64,000 nucleotides of DNA from Pelotomaculum terephthalicicum JT. Its GTDB lineage: Bacteria > Bacillota > Desulfotomaculia > Desulfotomaculales > Pelotomaculaceae. The DNA is taken from the NCBI RefSeq assembly GCF_022410535.1, contig NZ_JAKNBL010000004.1:1-64000 (forward strand), given 5' to 3'. The translations under genes and the position numbers were made by a program. Below the pieces are notes generated by a model, which was not told where the DNA came from, did not search any database, and saw only the letters and a program-made list of their open reading frames with translations. Of the stretch, positions 41,855-49,885 are shown in pieces. Each line of letters opens with the position of its first letter. The first letter of the stretch is position 1.

Positions 41855-42675
41855 ATCTGATAACCCCGCGGTGTTACCAGGCGGCCGCTCAATACCCTGG
41901 TCCGGCTGTTGCCGATAATCACTGTCGACAGCATATCCACCGGCAGGCCGGCAAATTTCTGGAGACTGCTCACCCAAACTTCCTCCCCGCCGCGCCCGGC
42001 GTTGCGCACCACGCCCACGGGCGTTTCCGGCGGCCTGTGTTTTAAAAATATCTCCCCGGCCTGCTGCAGCTGGCTTCGTCTGCCGTGACTGCGGGGATTA
42101 TAAAGAACGGTCACGAAATCCCCCCCGGCGGCCATTTCCAGCCGCCGGGCGATCAGGTCCCAGGGGGTCAGGCGATCGCTCAGGCTAATCACGGCGAAGT
42201 CATGCATTAAAGGCGCTCCCAGTAAGGCGGCCGCCGCCGTAGCCGCGGTCACGCCCGGAATGACCTGAACCGGCAGTCTGCTCTCCGGCGCGGCCTGATG
42301 CAGAACTTCCAGAACCAGGCCGGCCATGCCGTAAACACCAGGGTCACCGCTGGAAACGACAGCTACCCGTCTCCCGGCCAGGGCCAGCCGCACCGCTTCA
42401 CGGCAGCGCTCCAATTCTTGAGTCATCCCTGATGACACTACTGCCCGGCTGCCGATAAGGTTTCTGATCAGTTCGATATAGACGTGGTAACCCACGATCA
42501 CTTCGGCTTGCCCCAGCGCTTCAAGCGCGCCGGCCGTCATGCCTTCCGCCCGGCCGGGTCCGAGACCGATTATCGCCAGGCTGCCCTGGCCAGGGCTATG
42601 GTCACTCCTCCGTAGCAGTGTTTCCGGAAAATCAGTTCCCCTCCCCCCGCAGCCAGCAGAGCCGCCGGTTCGCAT
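41851..42675 (-). CDS. cbiH: cobalt-precorrin-3 C17-methyltransferase
   Basis: A SAM-dependent methyltransferase that also contracts the corrin ring at C20/C1. The tetrapyrrole methylase fold is shown by IIGLGPGRAEGMTAGALEAL, VSSGDPGVYGMAGL, VIPGVTAATAAAALLGAPLM, HDFAVISLSDRLTPW, and DFVTVLYNPRSHGRR. The family normally begins only a few residues before IIGLGPG, but no ATG, GTG or TTG occurs in frame between 42675 and that point. Either the ATG at 42675 gives an extra 33 residues that overlap cbiG, or a rare codon near 42576 is used. I give the ATG frame. Confidence 0.88.
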   Translation of the reverse strand: MRTGGSAGCGGRGTDFPETLLRRSDHSPGQGSLAIIGLGPGRAEGMTAGALEALGQAEVIVGYHVYIELIRNLIGSRAVVSSGMTQELERCREAVRLALAGRRVAVVSSGDPGVYGMAGLVLEVLHQAAPESRLPVQVIPGVTAATAAAALLGAPLMHDFAVISLSDRLTPWDLIARRLEMAAGGDFVTVLYNPRSHGRRSQLQQAGEIFLKHRPPETPVGVVRNAGRGGEEVWVSSLQKFAGLPVDMLSTVIIGNSRTRVLSGRLVTPRGYQI

Positions 42676-43631
42676 ACGCCACCAACTCCCACCTTTTCCT
42701 GTACTGTTGAAGAAAAAGTCAGATCCGGCCTCATCTTTAACACGGCAGCCAGATCTTCCGCCGGATAAGTATTCAGTCCGCAGCCCAGCCGCCGCGCTGC
42801 CGCCAGCAAGCCCGGCTCACCGGCCTTAAGATCCATGCTGGCCAGCGCCGCCAGGCTCCACCTGCTATAGCCAGCCTCACGCAGCGCCCGCCTGAGGGCC
42901 GCCAGAATTCGGCCTTCCCCGATGTCCCGCCGGCAGCCTATGCCGGCCACAATTTGCGCCGGGCGGAAGAAGAGCCAGCGGGGGCCGGGGTCAGGCAGGC
43001 GCAACGACGTTACCAGCACTCCAGCGTCCCAACCTGACGTCCCGCCGAAAGATTCCAGGCTGAAACATGGCAGTTCCGGCGCCACCTTGCGGCAACGGCT
43101 TAACCAGGGCTCTTCGGCCCATATTCCCACCCGCCTGCCGTTAACCATGGCGGCGCTAACCGCCGCCAGCCTGGCGGGCGGCGACGGCTTCAGCCCCAGT
43201 TCCCGCGCCAGCAAGTCCAGGGCAGGCAAACCGTGCAGGTCGCTGGCGGTGGTGATTACCGCTTCACCGCCCAGGACACCGGCTGCCCGCCTGGCCAGTT
43301 CGTTCGCCCCGCCCAGGTGGCCTGACAGCAGGCTGACGGCAAACCGGCCTTGCTCATCCAAGACAACTACGGCCGGGTCCTTGTATTTGCTCTCCAGATA
43401 ATTCGCCAGGCAGCGTACGGCAATCCCAGCCGCCATGATCAAGATCAGGCCTTCATAGCGGCCCCAGAGCACCCCCAGGAAATCCCGCAGTCTGCCTTCG
43501 ACAGGCTCTGCCTCAATACCGTCAGGCACAGCTTGTTTGGCATAGAAAGTCACCTCGCCGCCCAAGCCTTTGGCCAGGCGCAAGCCTGTCTCAAGGCCGG
43601 CTTCAGTCAGGGTTACAATTGCCACATTCAT
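42570..43631 (-). CDS. cbiG: cobalt-precorrin-5A hydrolase
   Basis: CbiG, 353 residues, opens the delta-lactone and releases acetaldehyde, a step specific to the oxygen-independent pathway. Its parts are the N-terminal NVAIVTLTEAGLETGLRLAK, the central LIMAAGIAVRCLANYLESK, LLSGHLGGANELARRAAGVL, and the C-terminal CbiG domain with VAGIGCRRDIGEGRILAALR, then LASMDLKAGEPGLLAAARRL and VCEPAALLAAGGG. The start is ATG 43631 with GAGGGAAG upstream, not the longer frame to 43670. It overlaps both cbiF and cbiH. Confidence 0.94.
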   Translation of the reverse strand: MNVAIVTLTEAGLETGLRLAKGLGGEVTFYAKQAVPDGIEAEPVEGRLRDFLGVLWGRYEGLILIMAAGIAVRCLANYLESKYKDPAVVVLDEQGRFAVSLLSGHLGGANELARRAAGVLGGEAVITTASDLHGLPALDLLARELGLKPSPPARLAAVSAAMVNGRRVGIWAEEPWLSRCRKVAPELPCFSLESFGGTSGWDAGVLVTSLRLPDPGPRWLFFRPAQIVAGIGCRRDIGEGRILAALRRALREAGYSRWSLAALASMDLKAGEPGLLAAARRLGCGLNTYPAEDLAAVLKMRPDLTFSSTVQEKVGVGGVCEPAALLAAGGGELIFRKHCYGGVTIALARAAWR

Positions 43632-44382
43632 CTTTCTTCCCTCGAAAGCTGTGTTCGAATTCAGGGTCATAGAGACTGGAGCGCCGGTAAGGCGCGGAAA
43701 GAAAGTCGCCGGTCAACAGCAGCGCGGTACGGTTGATGCCTGCCGCGGCGGCCCGTCGCGCGATATCAGCCAGCGTTCCCCGGATTACTTTTTCTTCCGG
43801 CCAGGAGGCCTTATACACCAACGCCGCCGGAGTGTCCGGACCATAGCCCCGCGCCAGTTCGGCCGCGGCTGCCGCGAGGGAGCCGGCGCTCAAGAAAAGG
43901 CACAGACTGGCGTGGTGTCCGGCCAGGGCCGCGAGACCTTCTTCCGGAGGCACCGGGGTACGCCCCTCGTGGCGAGTCAGGATCAAGGTCTGGCTAACAC
44001 CCGGCAACGTAAACTCGCGCCGCACGGCCGCCGCCGCCGCGGCGAAAGAGCTTACTCCCGGCACCACCTCAAAAGGCACCCCCCTTTGAGCCAGCCCGTC
44101 CATCTGCTCCTGCACGGCGCCGTAAAGGGAAGGGTCGCCGGTATGCAGCCGCACGACCAGTTCACCGCGGGCCACGGCCTCAGCCATCAGATCCAGCATC
44201 TCTTCCAGCGTCATCCCCGCGCTGTTAAAACACCTGGCCTGGGGGCGGGCGTTATTCAACAACTCCGGATTGACCAGCGAGCCGGCGTAAATGATCAGAT
44301 CAGCCCGGGCAAGCAGCTTTTGACCTTTCACGGTAATGAGCTCCGGATCGCCGGGGCCGGCCCCGACAAAACAGACTTTCAT
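43603..44382 (-). CDS. cbiF: cobalt-precorrin-4 C11-methyltransferase
   Basis: CbiF/CobM, 259 residues, SAM-dependent methylation at C11. The tetrapyrrole methylase motifs are VCFVGAGPGDPELITVKGQK at the start, IIYAGSLVNPELL, RLHTGDPSLYGAVQEQMDGL, VVPGVSSFAAAAAAVRREFT and LPGVSQTLILTRHEGRTPVP. The start overlaps the cbiL stop as ATGA. The end overlaps cbiG by 29 bases. Typical length and order for anaerobic cobalamin operons. Confidence 0.95.
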   Translation of the reverse strand: MKVCFVGAGPGDPELITVKGQKLLARADLIIYAGSLVNPELLNNARPQARCFNSAGMTLEEMLDLMAEAVARGELVVRLHTGDPSLYGAVQEQMDGLAQRGVPFEVVPGVSSFAAAAAAVRREFTLPGVSQTLILTRHEGRTPVPPEEGLAALAGHHASLCLFLSAGSLAAAAAELARGYGPDTPAALVYKASWPEEKVIRGTLADIARRAAAAGINRTALLLTGDFLSAPYRRSSLYDPEFEHSFRGKKDECGNCNPD

Positions 44383-45092
44383 TTTGATTCGGCCCCCTTT
44401 ACAATTATCGCGGAAAGATAATCATGTTTCCTGCCGGTCTCTGCTTCTAAATCACGGCTGATAATCTCCCCGTCAAGGCCGCAGCGGCTGATGAAAACCG
44501 CGTTTTCAGCCCTGCCGCTTTCTTTCAATACCCGGACGAGCTCATCGTAGCGTCGCGCCACTTTCATGAGCACCATGTTTGAAAAATGAGGCAGCAGTTT
44601 ACCTAAAACCTCCGGCTCCTCAAGCAGGGGGACAACCGCCAGCAACTCGTCGCCTTTGGCCAGGGGCAGGTTCAGCCGCGCCGCCGCCGCTGCGAATGAT
44701 GTGATGCCGGGAATTGTTTCAATCTCTACCTTGGGGTCCAACTCTCCGACCTTCTCCACCAAGTAGCTGTAGCTGCTGTAAAGACTCGCGTCACCCAGGG
44801 TTAGAAAAGCGACGTCCAGTCCTTCGCCCAACTTCTCCAACAGCTTGCCCGCCGCTGAATCCCAGGCTTTTTGCAGGCAGTCCCGGTTCCTGCTCATGGG
44901 CATTTGCAGGCTCATAATTTCCTGCTCCGGCCTCAGATGAGGCTTTGCCACCGCAAGGGCCAGGCTATCCTCCCCGTGACGGGAGACCGGCACGGCGACT
45001 ACCGGAACCTGCTGCAGAACCCGCAGCGCCTTGAGAGTAATCAGTTCGGGATCACCAGGACCAACGCCCAGGCCGTAAAGTCTTCCAGTCAA
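44379..45092 (-). CDS. cbiL: cobalt-factor II C20-methyltransferase
   Basis: CbiL/CobI, 237 residues, methylates C20 of cobalt-factor II. Motifs are YGLGVGPGDPELITLKALRV, VVAVPVSRHGEDSLAL, VAFLTLGDASLYSSYSYLVE, and IPGITSFAAAAARLNLPLAK, followed by LLAVVPLLEEPEVLG. The start is TTG at 45092 with AGGAGG about 14 bases before. It lies 14 bases after cbiT and overlaps cbiF. Confidence 0.94.
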   Translation of the reverse strand: MTGRLYGLGVGPGDPELITLKALRVLQQVPVVAVPVSRHGEDSLALAVAKPHLRPEQEIMSLQMPMSRNRDCLQKAWDSAAGKLLEKLGEGLDVAFLTLGDASLYSSYSYLVEKVGELDPKVEIETIPGITSFAAAAARLNLPLAKGDELLAVVPLLEEPEVLGKLLPHFSNMVLMKVARRYDELVRVLKESGRAENAVFISRCGLDGEIISRDLEAETGRKHDYLSAIIVKGAESK

Positions 45093-45106
45093 CTTGCAAG
45101 GGCCTC

Positions 45107-45700
45107 CTATACCTGTAAAGTAATAATATAAATTGCATTCAATGACTTCCAGAGCTGACTATGCCCGGCAGCCGTCAGGCGGGCAACGTTAATGCTGATC
45201 ACTTCCGGCTCAAGTCCATGCGCACGGGCGAAGTCCATACCGCCCAGTAAGGTTTCCCAGGTTATGGCATTAATTACTATCCGGCCCTCAGGCTTTAGCT
45301 TATGTAAACATTCTTCAAGAATAGCCGTAAGCCTGCCGCAACTCCCTCCCACCAGAACCCTGTCCGCTTCCGGCAAACCGGCTAACACCGCCGGCGCCGC
45401 TCCCGCAGCCAATTCCACGTTATTCAAGGCAAAACGATGCGCATTTGCTTTAGTCAAGGCCGCAGCCGCAGGCTCTTTCTCTATGGCGTATACCTGGCCG
45501 GGGCTGACCAGGCGCGCGGCTTCAACTGTCAAGGAACCCGTTCCGGAGCCGATATCGTACACTGTCTGCCCGGGTTTCAAGCGCGCTTTAGCCATAGTCA
45601 GGATCCGGATTTCCTCCTTGGTCAGAGGGATCCCCTCTTCCCGCCGGAACATGGCATCGGGGATGCCCGGCGTCAGGTAGGGCCATTTGACTTCAGTCAT
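45107..45700 (-). CDS. cbiT: cobalt-precorrin-7 C15-methyltransferase/decarboxylase
   Basis: CbiT, 197 residues, methylates C15 and decarboxylates the C12 acetate side chain, working with CbiE. It is a class I SAM methyltransferase of Rossmann type, with FRREEGIPLTKEEIRILTMA, then VYDIGSGTGSLTVEAARLVS as the SAM site, VYAIEKEPAAAAL and RVLVGGSCGRLTAILEE. In aerobic CobL the CbiE and CbiT parts are fused; here they are separate genes overlapping by 8 bases. Confidence 0.95.
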   Translation of the reverse strand: MTEVKWPYLTPGIPDAMFRREEGIPLTKEEIRILTMAKARLKPGQTVYDIGSGTGSLTVEAARLVSPGQVYAIEKEPAAAALTKANAHRFALNNVELAAGAAPAVLAGLPEADRVLVGGSCGRLTAILEECLHKLKPEGRIVINAITWETLLGGMDFARAHGLEPEVISINVARLTAAGHSQLWKSLNAIYIITLQV

Positions 45701-46343
45701 CTCCCAGCACCATCACCGCGTCCGGCAAATCCCGGCCGGCCAGTTCGGACGCATTAAGCCTCACACAGCATTCTTCGGGAAAACCCAGCGCGGCCCCGAC
45801 CCAGACTTGGCAATCCCCCAAACCGTTATGCTCAAGATATCGCCCGACCGCAGCCGGTGAGTTGCGGCCGCCGGCAAGCAGGACAAGCACAAGCTTGGCC
45901 CCGCCCCGCCGCAGGCCCGGCAAGAAGGGCTCCAGCAGGGCGATATCCCGCCCGTGCAGGCTGACAAACGTGGCTCGCTCCCAGGTGGCCGCCAAACGGG
46001 CGAAAGCCAGCTGTATGGAGCTGACCCCCGGCACAACCCGTATTTCTTCCTGGGGAAACTGCTTTTTCAGCCAGGGAAGCAGGCTGAAAAAGCCGGGATC
46101 ACCGGAAACAAGCACGGCCGTCGGCTGCCCGCGAATTTTTCTCAGGTAGGCTGCCAGGGCTTCCAGATCACCGGTCAAGATGAATTTTTCCGCCCTCAGG
46201 CATTCAAACAGGCCCAGCGCTCTCGCCCCGCCGATTAAAACTCTGGCCTGCGAGGCGGCCTCCCGGGCTGCCGGGGTCAGGTAATCCGGGCTGCCCGGTC
46301 CGGTTCCCACCACAGTCAGCCAGCTTTTTTCGAACTCAGCCAT
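45693..46343 (-). CDS. cbiE: cobalt-precorrin-7 C5-methyltransferase
   Basis: CbiE, 216 residues, methylates C5 of cobalt-precorrin-7. The tetrapyrrole methylase motifs are LTVVGTGPGSPDYLTPAARE, VLIGGARALGLFE, AVLVSGDPGFFSLLPWLKKQ and VVPGVSSIQLAFARLAATWE. ATG 46343 with GGAGGAG 9 bases before is chosen over the frame to 46373; it overlaps the cbiD stop by 8 bases. Confidence 0.93.
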   Translation of the reverse strand: MAEFEKSWLTVVGTGPGSPDYLTPAAREAASQARVLIGGARALGLFECLRAEKFILTGDLEALAAYLRKIRGQPTAVLVSGDPGFFSLLPWLKKQFPQEEIRVVPGVSSIQLAFARLAATWERATFVSLHGRDIALLEPFLPGLRRGGAKLVLVLLAGGRNSPAAVGRYLEHNGLGDCQVWVGAALGFPEECCVRLNASELAGRDLPDAVMVLGDD

Positions 46344-47445
46344 GAAGAAGCTCCTCCATAATTTGGCGGGCAATCACATCCCGGCCGATAATTTCACCTT
46401 TAAGGTTTAACAGAGCGGTTCCCACCGCCAGGCGGTTGTGAACAAAGTCCCCGGCCTGCCTGCTGGCCCGGCCGGCCAGCAAATCCCAAAAATCCGCCTG
46501 GCCGCTGCCACGCACTATTTCCAACGCGGCTTCAACGGTAGGTGACGCCAGGACCTCCCGCACCGCCTCAGCACCGGCCCCGCCTGCCGCCAAATGAGCC
46601 GCGATAATCTCCCGCCTGCCGTCCGCCACCCGGCTGTGCGTGTAAAAGATGCCCCCGGCCACCTTGACCAGCTTGCCGGCATGGCCCCACAACAACACCC
46701 GCTTCACTCCGGCGTCCGCGCAGGCTTCCAGGAGGTGTCCGATAAAATTACTGGTCAGAATCACCGTTTCTCCAACAAAACCATAGTCTTCCACCGCCCG
46801 GCGCTGACCCATCCGGCCCGGTGTCAGCACCAGCGTCTCGTGGCCGGCCGCCCGGGCCATGCCGACCTGGGGAACGAGAGCAGACCGGAAAGCCTCAACA
46901 GACATGGGTTCGACAATGCCGGTAGTGCCAAGAATAGAAAGGCCTCCCACGATACCCAGCCTGGGATTTAACGTCCGGCGGGCCAGTTCCTCGCCGCCCG
47001 GAATGCTGATCGTTAATTCCACCCCTTGCCCGGGCTCCAACAACTGCGCGGCCTCATTCAAAATCATGGTGCGGGGCACCGGGTTAATGGCCGGCTCTCC
47101 CACGGAAACCGCCAAACCCGGCCGGGTGACAGTACCAACGCCGCGCCCGGCCAGGAGCCGCACCGGCCCCGGGCACAGCCGGGCGGCAACATGCACTTCT
47201 ATTCCATTGGTAATATCGGGGTCGTCACCAGCGTCCTTAATTACCACCGCCTCGGCCCAATCTTGCTCCCGTACAACCTGAACGGGCAAGCACAACTCCC
47301 GCCCACCCGGTGTATTTATCTTTATGCGATCAGGCAGGAACTCTCCCCACAGGGCCATAATAGCCGCCTTCGCCGCCGCCGCCGCGCAGGAACCTGTGGT
47401 ATAGCCCTCGCGCAAACGCTTCTCAGGCAAAACTCTTACCCCCAT
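46336..47445 (-). CDS. cbiD: cobalt-precorrin-5B C1-methyltransferase
   Basis: CbiD, 369 residues, the C1-methyltransferase unique to the anaerobic pathway. The hallmark start LREGYTTGSCAAAAAKAAIM is present, followed by VQVVREQDWAEAVVIKDAGD with DPDITNGIEVHV, VGTVTRPGLAVSVGEPAINP, and later VGGLSILGTTGIVEPMSVEA and FVGETVILTSNFIGHLLEAC. ATG 47445 lacks a clear ribosome binding site. A short frame ends with TAG just upstream, so translation is probably coupled. First recognisable gene after the cobalamin riboswitch. Confidence 0.95.
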   Translation of the reverse strand: MGVRVLPEKRLREGYTTGSCAAAAAKAAIMALWGEFLPDRIKINTPGGRELCLPVQVVREQDWAEAVVIKDAGDDPDITNGIEVHVAARLCPGPVRLLAGRGVGTVTRPGLAVSVGEPAINPVPRTMILNEAAQLLEPGQGVELTISIPGGEELARRTLNPRLGIVGGLSILGTTGIVEPMSVEAFRSALVPQVGMARAAGHETLVLTPGRMGQRRAVEDYGFVGETVILTSNFIGHLLEACADAGVKRVLLWGHAGKLVKVAGGIFYTHSRVADGRREIIAAHLAAGGAGAEAVREVLASPTVEAALEIVRGSGQADFWDLLAGRASRQAGDFVHNRLAVGTALLNLKGEIIGRDVIARQIMEELLHG

Positions 47446-47449
47446 CCAT

Positions 47450-47560
47450 CTATTGCACGTTTACCATGGCGCCGCAATCCGCAAGCCGGCAAAGCAGTTC
47501 TTCTTTAGCCCTCGGGAGAGGAATTCTCCTCAGACAGACAACCTTTCTTTTTCATGGCCC
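47450..47560 (-). pseudogene. short broken ORF between riboswitch and cbiD
   Basis: ATG at 47560 opens a 16-codon frame (MKKKGCLSEENSSPEG) ending at TAA. The next frame reads KRKVVCLRRIPLPRAKEELL and then CRLADCGAMVNVQ with TAG at 47450, one base before an ATG that overlaps the cbiD start region. The second segment looks truly coding and its end is positioned for translational coupling to cbiD, but it has no canonical start. It may be the tail of a frameshifted gene or a short peptide. No family is recognised. Confidence 0.4.
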
Positions 47561-47616
47561 GCCCTATCTCAACCAGCCACGGCTTGTTTAATTCCGGCTT
47601 CCTTTATCATCAAGCA

Positions 47617-47651
47617 GATATAAAACCCCGGCCACGCAAAAAGCCAGGGTT
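47617..47651 (-). terminator. expression-platform hairpin of the cobalamin riboswitch
   Basis: On the minus strand AACCCTGGC (47651-47643) and GCCGGGGTT (47632-47624) form a 9-bp stem with one T-G wobble, followed by TTTATATC. It lies about 60 bases after the riboswitch aptamer and before cbiD, as expected for B12-dependent termination. The T-tract is short. Confidence 0.45.
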
Positions 47652-47712
47652 CAGTAACGATAAACACTATTACCTCACCTCCCCATCTCGCGTGGCGCAG
47701 TGGTGCGGCTAA

Positions 47713-47853
47713 ACACAGGCAGTTCTCCTGACTCGGCTTCACCGCCGTCTGCCTCCTTCCCGGACATTCAAGCCCAGTGGATTGCCTCGCAGACAACTCA
47801 ACCTTACAGTGGCGCGACCGTGCTGGATTTGCACCAGCTTCTCTTAACCTGTC
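47713..47853 (-). promoter_or_regulatory. cobalamin (B12) riboswitch
   Basis: The minus strand carries the conserved cobalamin aptamer parts in order: GCTGGTGCAAATCCAGCACG, then GCGCCACTGTAAGG, then GAATGTCCGGGAAGG, and the B12 box AGTCAGGAGAACTGCCT closing with the outer stem ACAGG/CCTGT. It controls the downstream cbiD-cobD operon, and adenosylcobalamin binding should lower expression. A TATAAT on the minus strand at 47873-47878, just upstream, is a likely -10 for this operon. Confidence 0.95.
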
Positions 47854-48170
47854 TTTTGTTATTTATTTTGTTATTATATTGATTTATTATTATTCTTCAG
47901 ACTGAGGGAAAATCCTGCAAAGTAATAGAAACAAGGGAAAGGGAAGCAAAGGCGCGGTTTAATAGAGAAACTTACTGAACCATGCCCCAAACCGATACGG
48001 AAAAAGGAAGAGAGGCATTATCTCACAAGGGATAGTACCTCTCTCTTATTATTATTTGCGAAGTTCTAAACCATTTATTACTTAATGCATATCAATTAAA
48101 GTTTCAATACTTAATGATAGAAGATTCGAAACGTTGAAATTCGGAGTCAGAAATAAACTTGAATAATGTA
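47854..48170. other. intergenic region between B12 operon and toxin-antitoxin
   Basis: A gene-free stretch of about 320 bases. It holds the likely cobalamin promoter (minus) and an imperfect hairpin with AGAGAGG (48009-48015) and CCTCTCT (48038-48044). The hairpin is followed by T-rich sequence on both strands and may be a terminator. No ORF can be supported. Confidence 0.5.
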
Positions 48171-48199
48171 TTGCTAAACGTTATACAATAGAATATAAT
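48171..48199 (+). promoter_or_regulatory. promoter of the relBE-type operon
   Basis: TTGCTA (48171-48176), 17-base spacer, TATAAT (48194-48199), followed by AAGGTGG 7 bases before the antitoxin ATG at 48225. Autorepression by the antitoxin is expected from the family; no clear operator repeat is visible. Confidence 0.65.
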
Positions 48200-48224
48200 A
48201 TTTAAAAGAAAAGGTGGTGTTATT

Positions 48225-48524
48225 ATGGCTGCTAAAACAGCAAATGTCCTTGCTCGTGTCGAGCCAGAAATAAAGGAAAAAGCGGAAGCGATCATGTCAA
48301 AACTGGGGATTCCGGCTTCCGTTGTTATCAATATGCTCTACAAGCAAATTGTTATGACCAAAAGCATCCCGTTTTCCCTGTCGCTTCCCGCCGCTCCAAT
48401 GGCACGGGATGAAATGGATGCCGATACGTTCAATACAATCATGCAGAATGGTTTGGATGAAGCAAAAGCTGACCATTCTCGTCCAGCTTCTGAGGTGTTC
48501 GCTGATTTAAGACGAGGATTATAG
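48225..48524 (+). CDS. relB: RelB/DinJ-family antitoxin
   Basis: A 99-residue antitoxin. The N-terminal ribbon-helix-helix region ANVLARVEPEIKEKAEAIMS and LGIPASVVINMLYKQIV is typical of RelB/DinJ and binds DNA as a dimer. The C-terminal part, with Asp/Glu-rich DEMDADTFNTIMQNG, would wrap the toxin. It is followed after 3 bases by the toxin gene in the standard antitoxin-first order. Confidence 0.9.
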   Translation: MAAKTANVLARVEPEIKEKAEAIMSKLGIPASVVINMLYKQIVMTKSIPFSLSLPAAPMARDEMDADTFNTIMQNGLDEAKADHSRPASEVFADLRRGL

Positions 48525-48527
48525 CTT

Positions 48528-48866
48528 ATGACAGACAATACGTATACGGTTAAAATCACCACACAGGCGGAGGAACAACTGCAGGAAATCGTAAAATACA
48601 TCGCTTCCGAGCTAAAAGCACCGAAAGCCGCTTTGCGTCTGCTCAATGAAATGGAACGCTCGATTTCGTCGCTTTCACAGTTTCCGCAGCGGGTTGCGGT
48701 GACAGAGGAAGAACCGTGGCGCACCTGCGGCGTTCGCAAAATGCCTGTGAAAAACTTTCTCATTTATTTCTGGATTGACGAAGAAAATAGTAAGGTGCAG
48801 GTTACCGCCGTTATTTACGGCAAGCGTGAACAGCTAAAACAGCTTTCGAAGATGGATTTGAAGTAA
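48528..48866 (+). CDS. RelE/ParE-family toxin
   Basis: A 112-residue small basic toxin. It shows the RelE/ParE fold pattern, with YTVKITTQAEEQLQEIVKYI as the N-terminal helices, LNEMERSISSLSQFPQRVAV, then a beta-sheet end VKNFLIYFWIDEENSKVQVT and the closing VIYGKREQ. RelE members cleave mRNA on the ribosome and ParE members poison gyrase. The conserved Arg-Tyr-rich end is closer to RelE/YafQ-like forms, but this cannot be decided from sequence alone. Confidence 0.85.
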   Translation: MTDNTYTVKITTQAEEQLQEIVKYIASELKAPKAALRLLNEMERSISSLSQFPQRVAVTEEEPWRTCGVRKMPVKNFLIYFWIDEENSKVQVTAVIYGKREQLKQLSKMDLK

Positions 48867-49024
48867 AATACTGTAAATTAAAGTTTTTAGCACTAAAAGG
48901 GCTTGGCCTCGTTTGAAGCTAAGTTCTTTTGCGCATATTTACATTAAATGCAGAGCAGATAATATAGATACCATATTTACTTTTACCCATGGTTCAATAA
49001 AAAAACAAAAAGGAAGCCGCCTAA

Positions 49025-49047
49025 GGGGACGTTCTTTTTGCTTCCCC
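49025..49047. repeat. short GC-rich element, left copy
   Basis: GGGGACGTTCTTTTTGCTTC plus CCC at 49025-49047 is, apart from one base, the reverse complement of the element at 49886-49909. The two copies bracket the AAA ATPase gene. Upstream GGAAGC (49012 region) can pair with GCTTCC, so it may also serve as a hairpin terminator after the toxin gene. Confidence 0.75.
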
Positions 49048-49137
49048 GTTAACATTTACGCCTTAAAGACTATATTTTGATTCATGAATGAGCAGATGGG
49101 CATGGAGCCAGGGCGGGAATACTGAAAATAGACAACG

Positions 49138-49857
49138 TTATTCTTCGAAGAGTTTCCGCAAGTATAGATCTCTGTTATCCATGAAACCTTTGGTTATCTG
49201 GTAATGCGAAGTTTCTTCGTAAGCAGTCTCAGAGACCGGTGAAGTGTCGAAATCAAGAATTTGTGCCCCCGGGTAAGCCAAAATAATTGGAGAATGAGTT
49301 GCGATAATAAACTGGGACTGACCCTCTTGATCCAATTCCCTGATGATTTTCAACAAAGCCATTTGGCGAGTTGGGGAAAGAGCAGCCTCAGGTTCATCCA
49401 GCAGGTAAATCCCCTTTTTCCCAAACCTGTTGGAGAAGATGGAGAGAAACGATTCCCCATGTGATTGTTCGTGAAGGGACTTTCCCCCATAAGCCAGATA
49501 AGCTTCCGGACCAAGACTATCAATATGGGACGCAAAATTGTAGAAGCTTTCCGCCCTTAAAAAGAAACCGTTCGTTACCTTTGGCGACCAGGCAAGCCTT
49601 ATAAAATCACCTAATGCTGACTCAGAGGATGGGACTTCATAATAGTTATTCCTTCCGCCCCCGGCTGTGTTGAAATCACATTTATAGGCGATTGCCTCCA
49701 TGAGCGTTGACTTTCCCGAGCCGTTTTCTCCGATAAAAAAGGTCACCGTATTTTTAAACTCAATAGTATCCAATCCCTTAAACGCAGGCATGGAAAACGG
49801 ATAAACCTTGCGACTCGGAATATTTTCATTCAGAAAACTTAGTCTTCTCAAGAACAT
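49138..49857 (-). CDS. solitary AAA/ABC-type ATPase (COG3910-like)
   Basis: A 239-residue ATPase of the RecF/SMC-like AAA group with a compact head and no coiled coil. Walker A is [17 protein letters not shown] (about residues 44-52). A helical part with SFLSIFSNRFGKKGIY follows, then Walker B LLDEPEAALSPTRQ and the switch region IATHSPIILAYPGA. It resembles the COG3910 predicted ATPases. The cellular role is unknown, and related single-gene ATPases occur in defence and repair islands. It is bracketed by inverted copies of a short repeat and lies beside a toxin-antitoxin pair, so the segment may be mobile. Confidence 0.85.
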   Translation of the reverse strand: MFLRRLSFLNENIPSRKVYPFSMPAFKGLDTIEFKNTVTFFIGENGSGKSTLMEAIAYKCDFNTAGGGRNNYYEVPSSESALGDFIRLAWSPKVTNGFFLRAESFYNFASHIDSLGPEAYLAYGGKSLHEQSHGESFLSIFSNRFGKKGIYLLDEPEAALSPTRQMALLKIIRELDQEGQSQFIIATHSPIILAYPGAQILDFDTSPVSETAYEETSHYQITKGFMDNRDLYLRKLFEE

Positions 49858-49885
49858 TCTCAGGTTTTCTCCCCAGAGAGGATGG

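Noticed and set aside
43570-44421. 283-residue frame opposite cbiF and cbiG
   Set aside because: Antisense shadow; low-complexity Arg/Gln/His composition and no motif.
47569-47796. 75-residue frame across the cobalamin riboswitch
   Set aside because: Most of it is the structured aptamer; only a short tail could be a leader peptide and nothing supports it.
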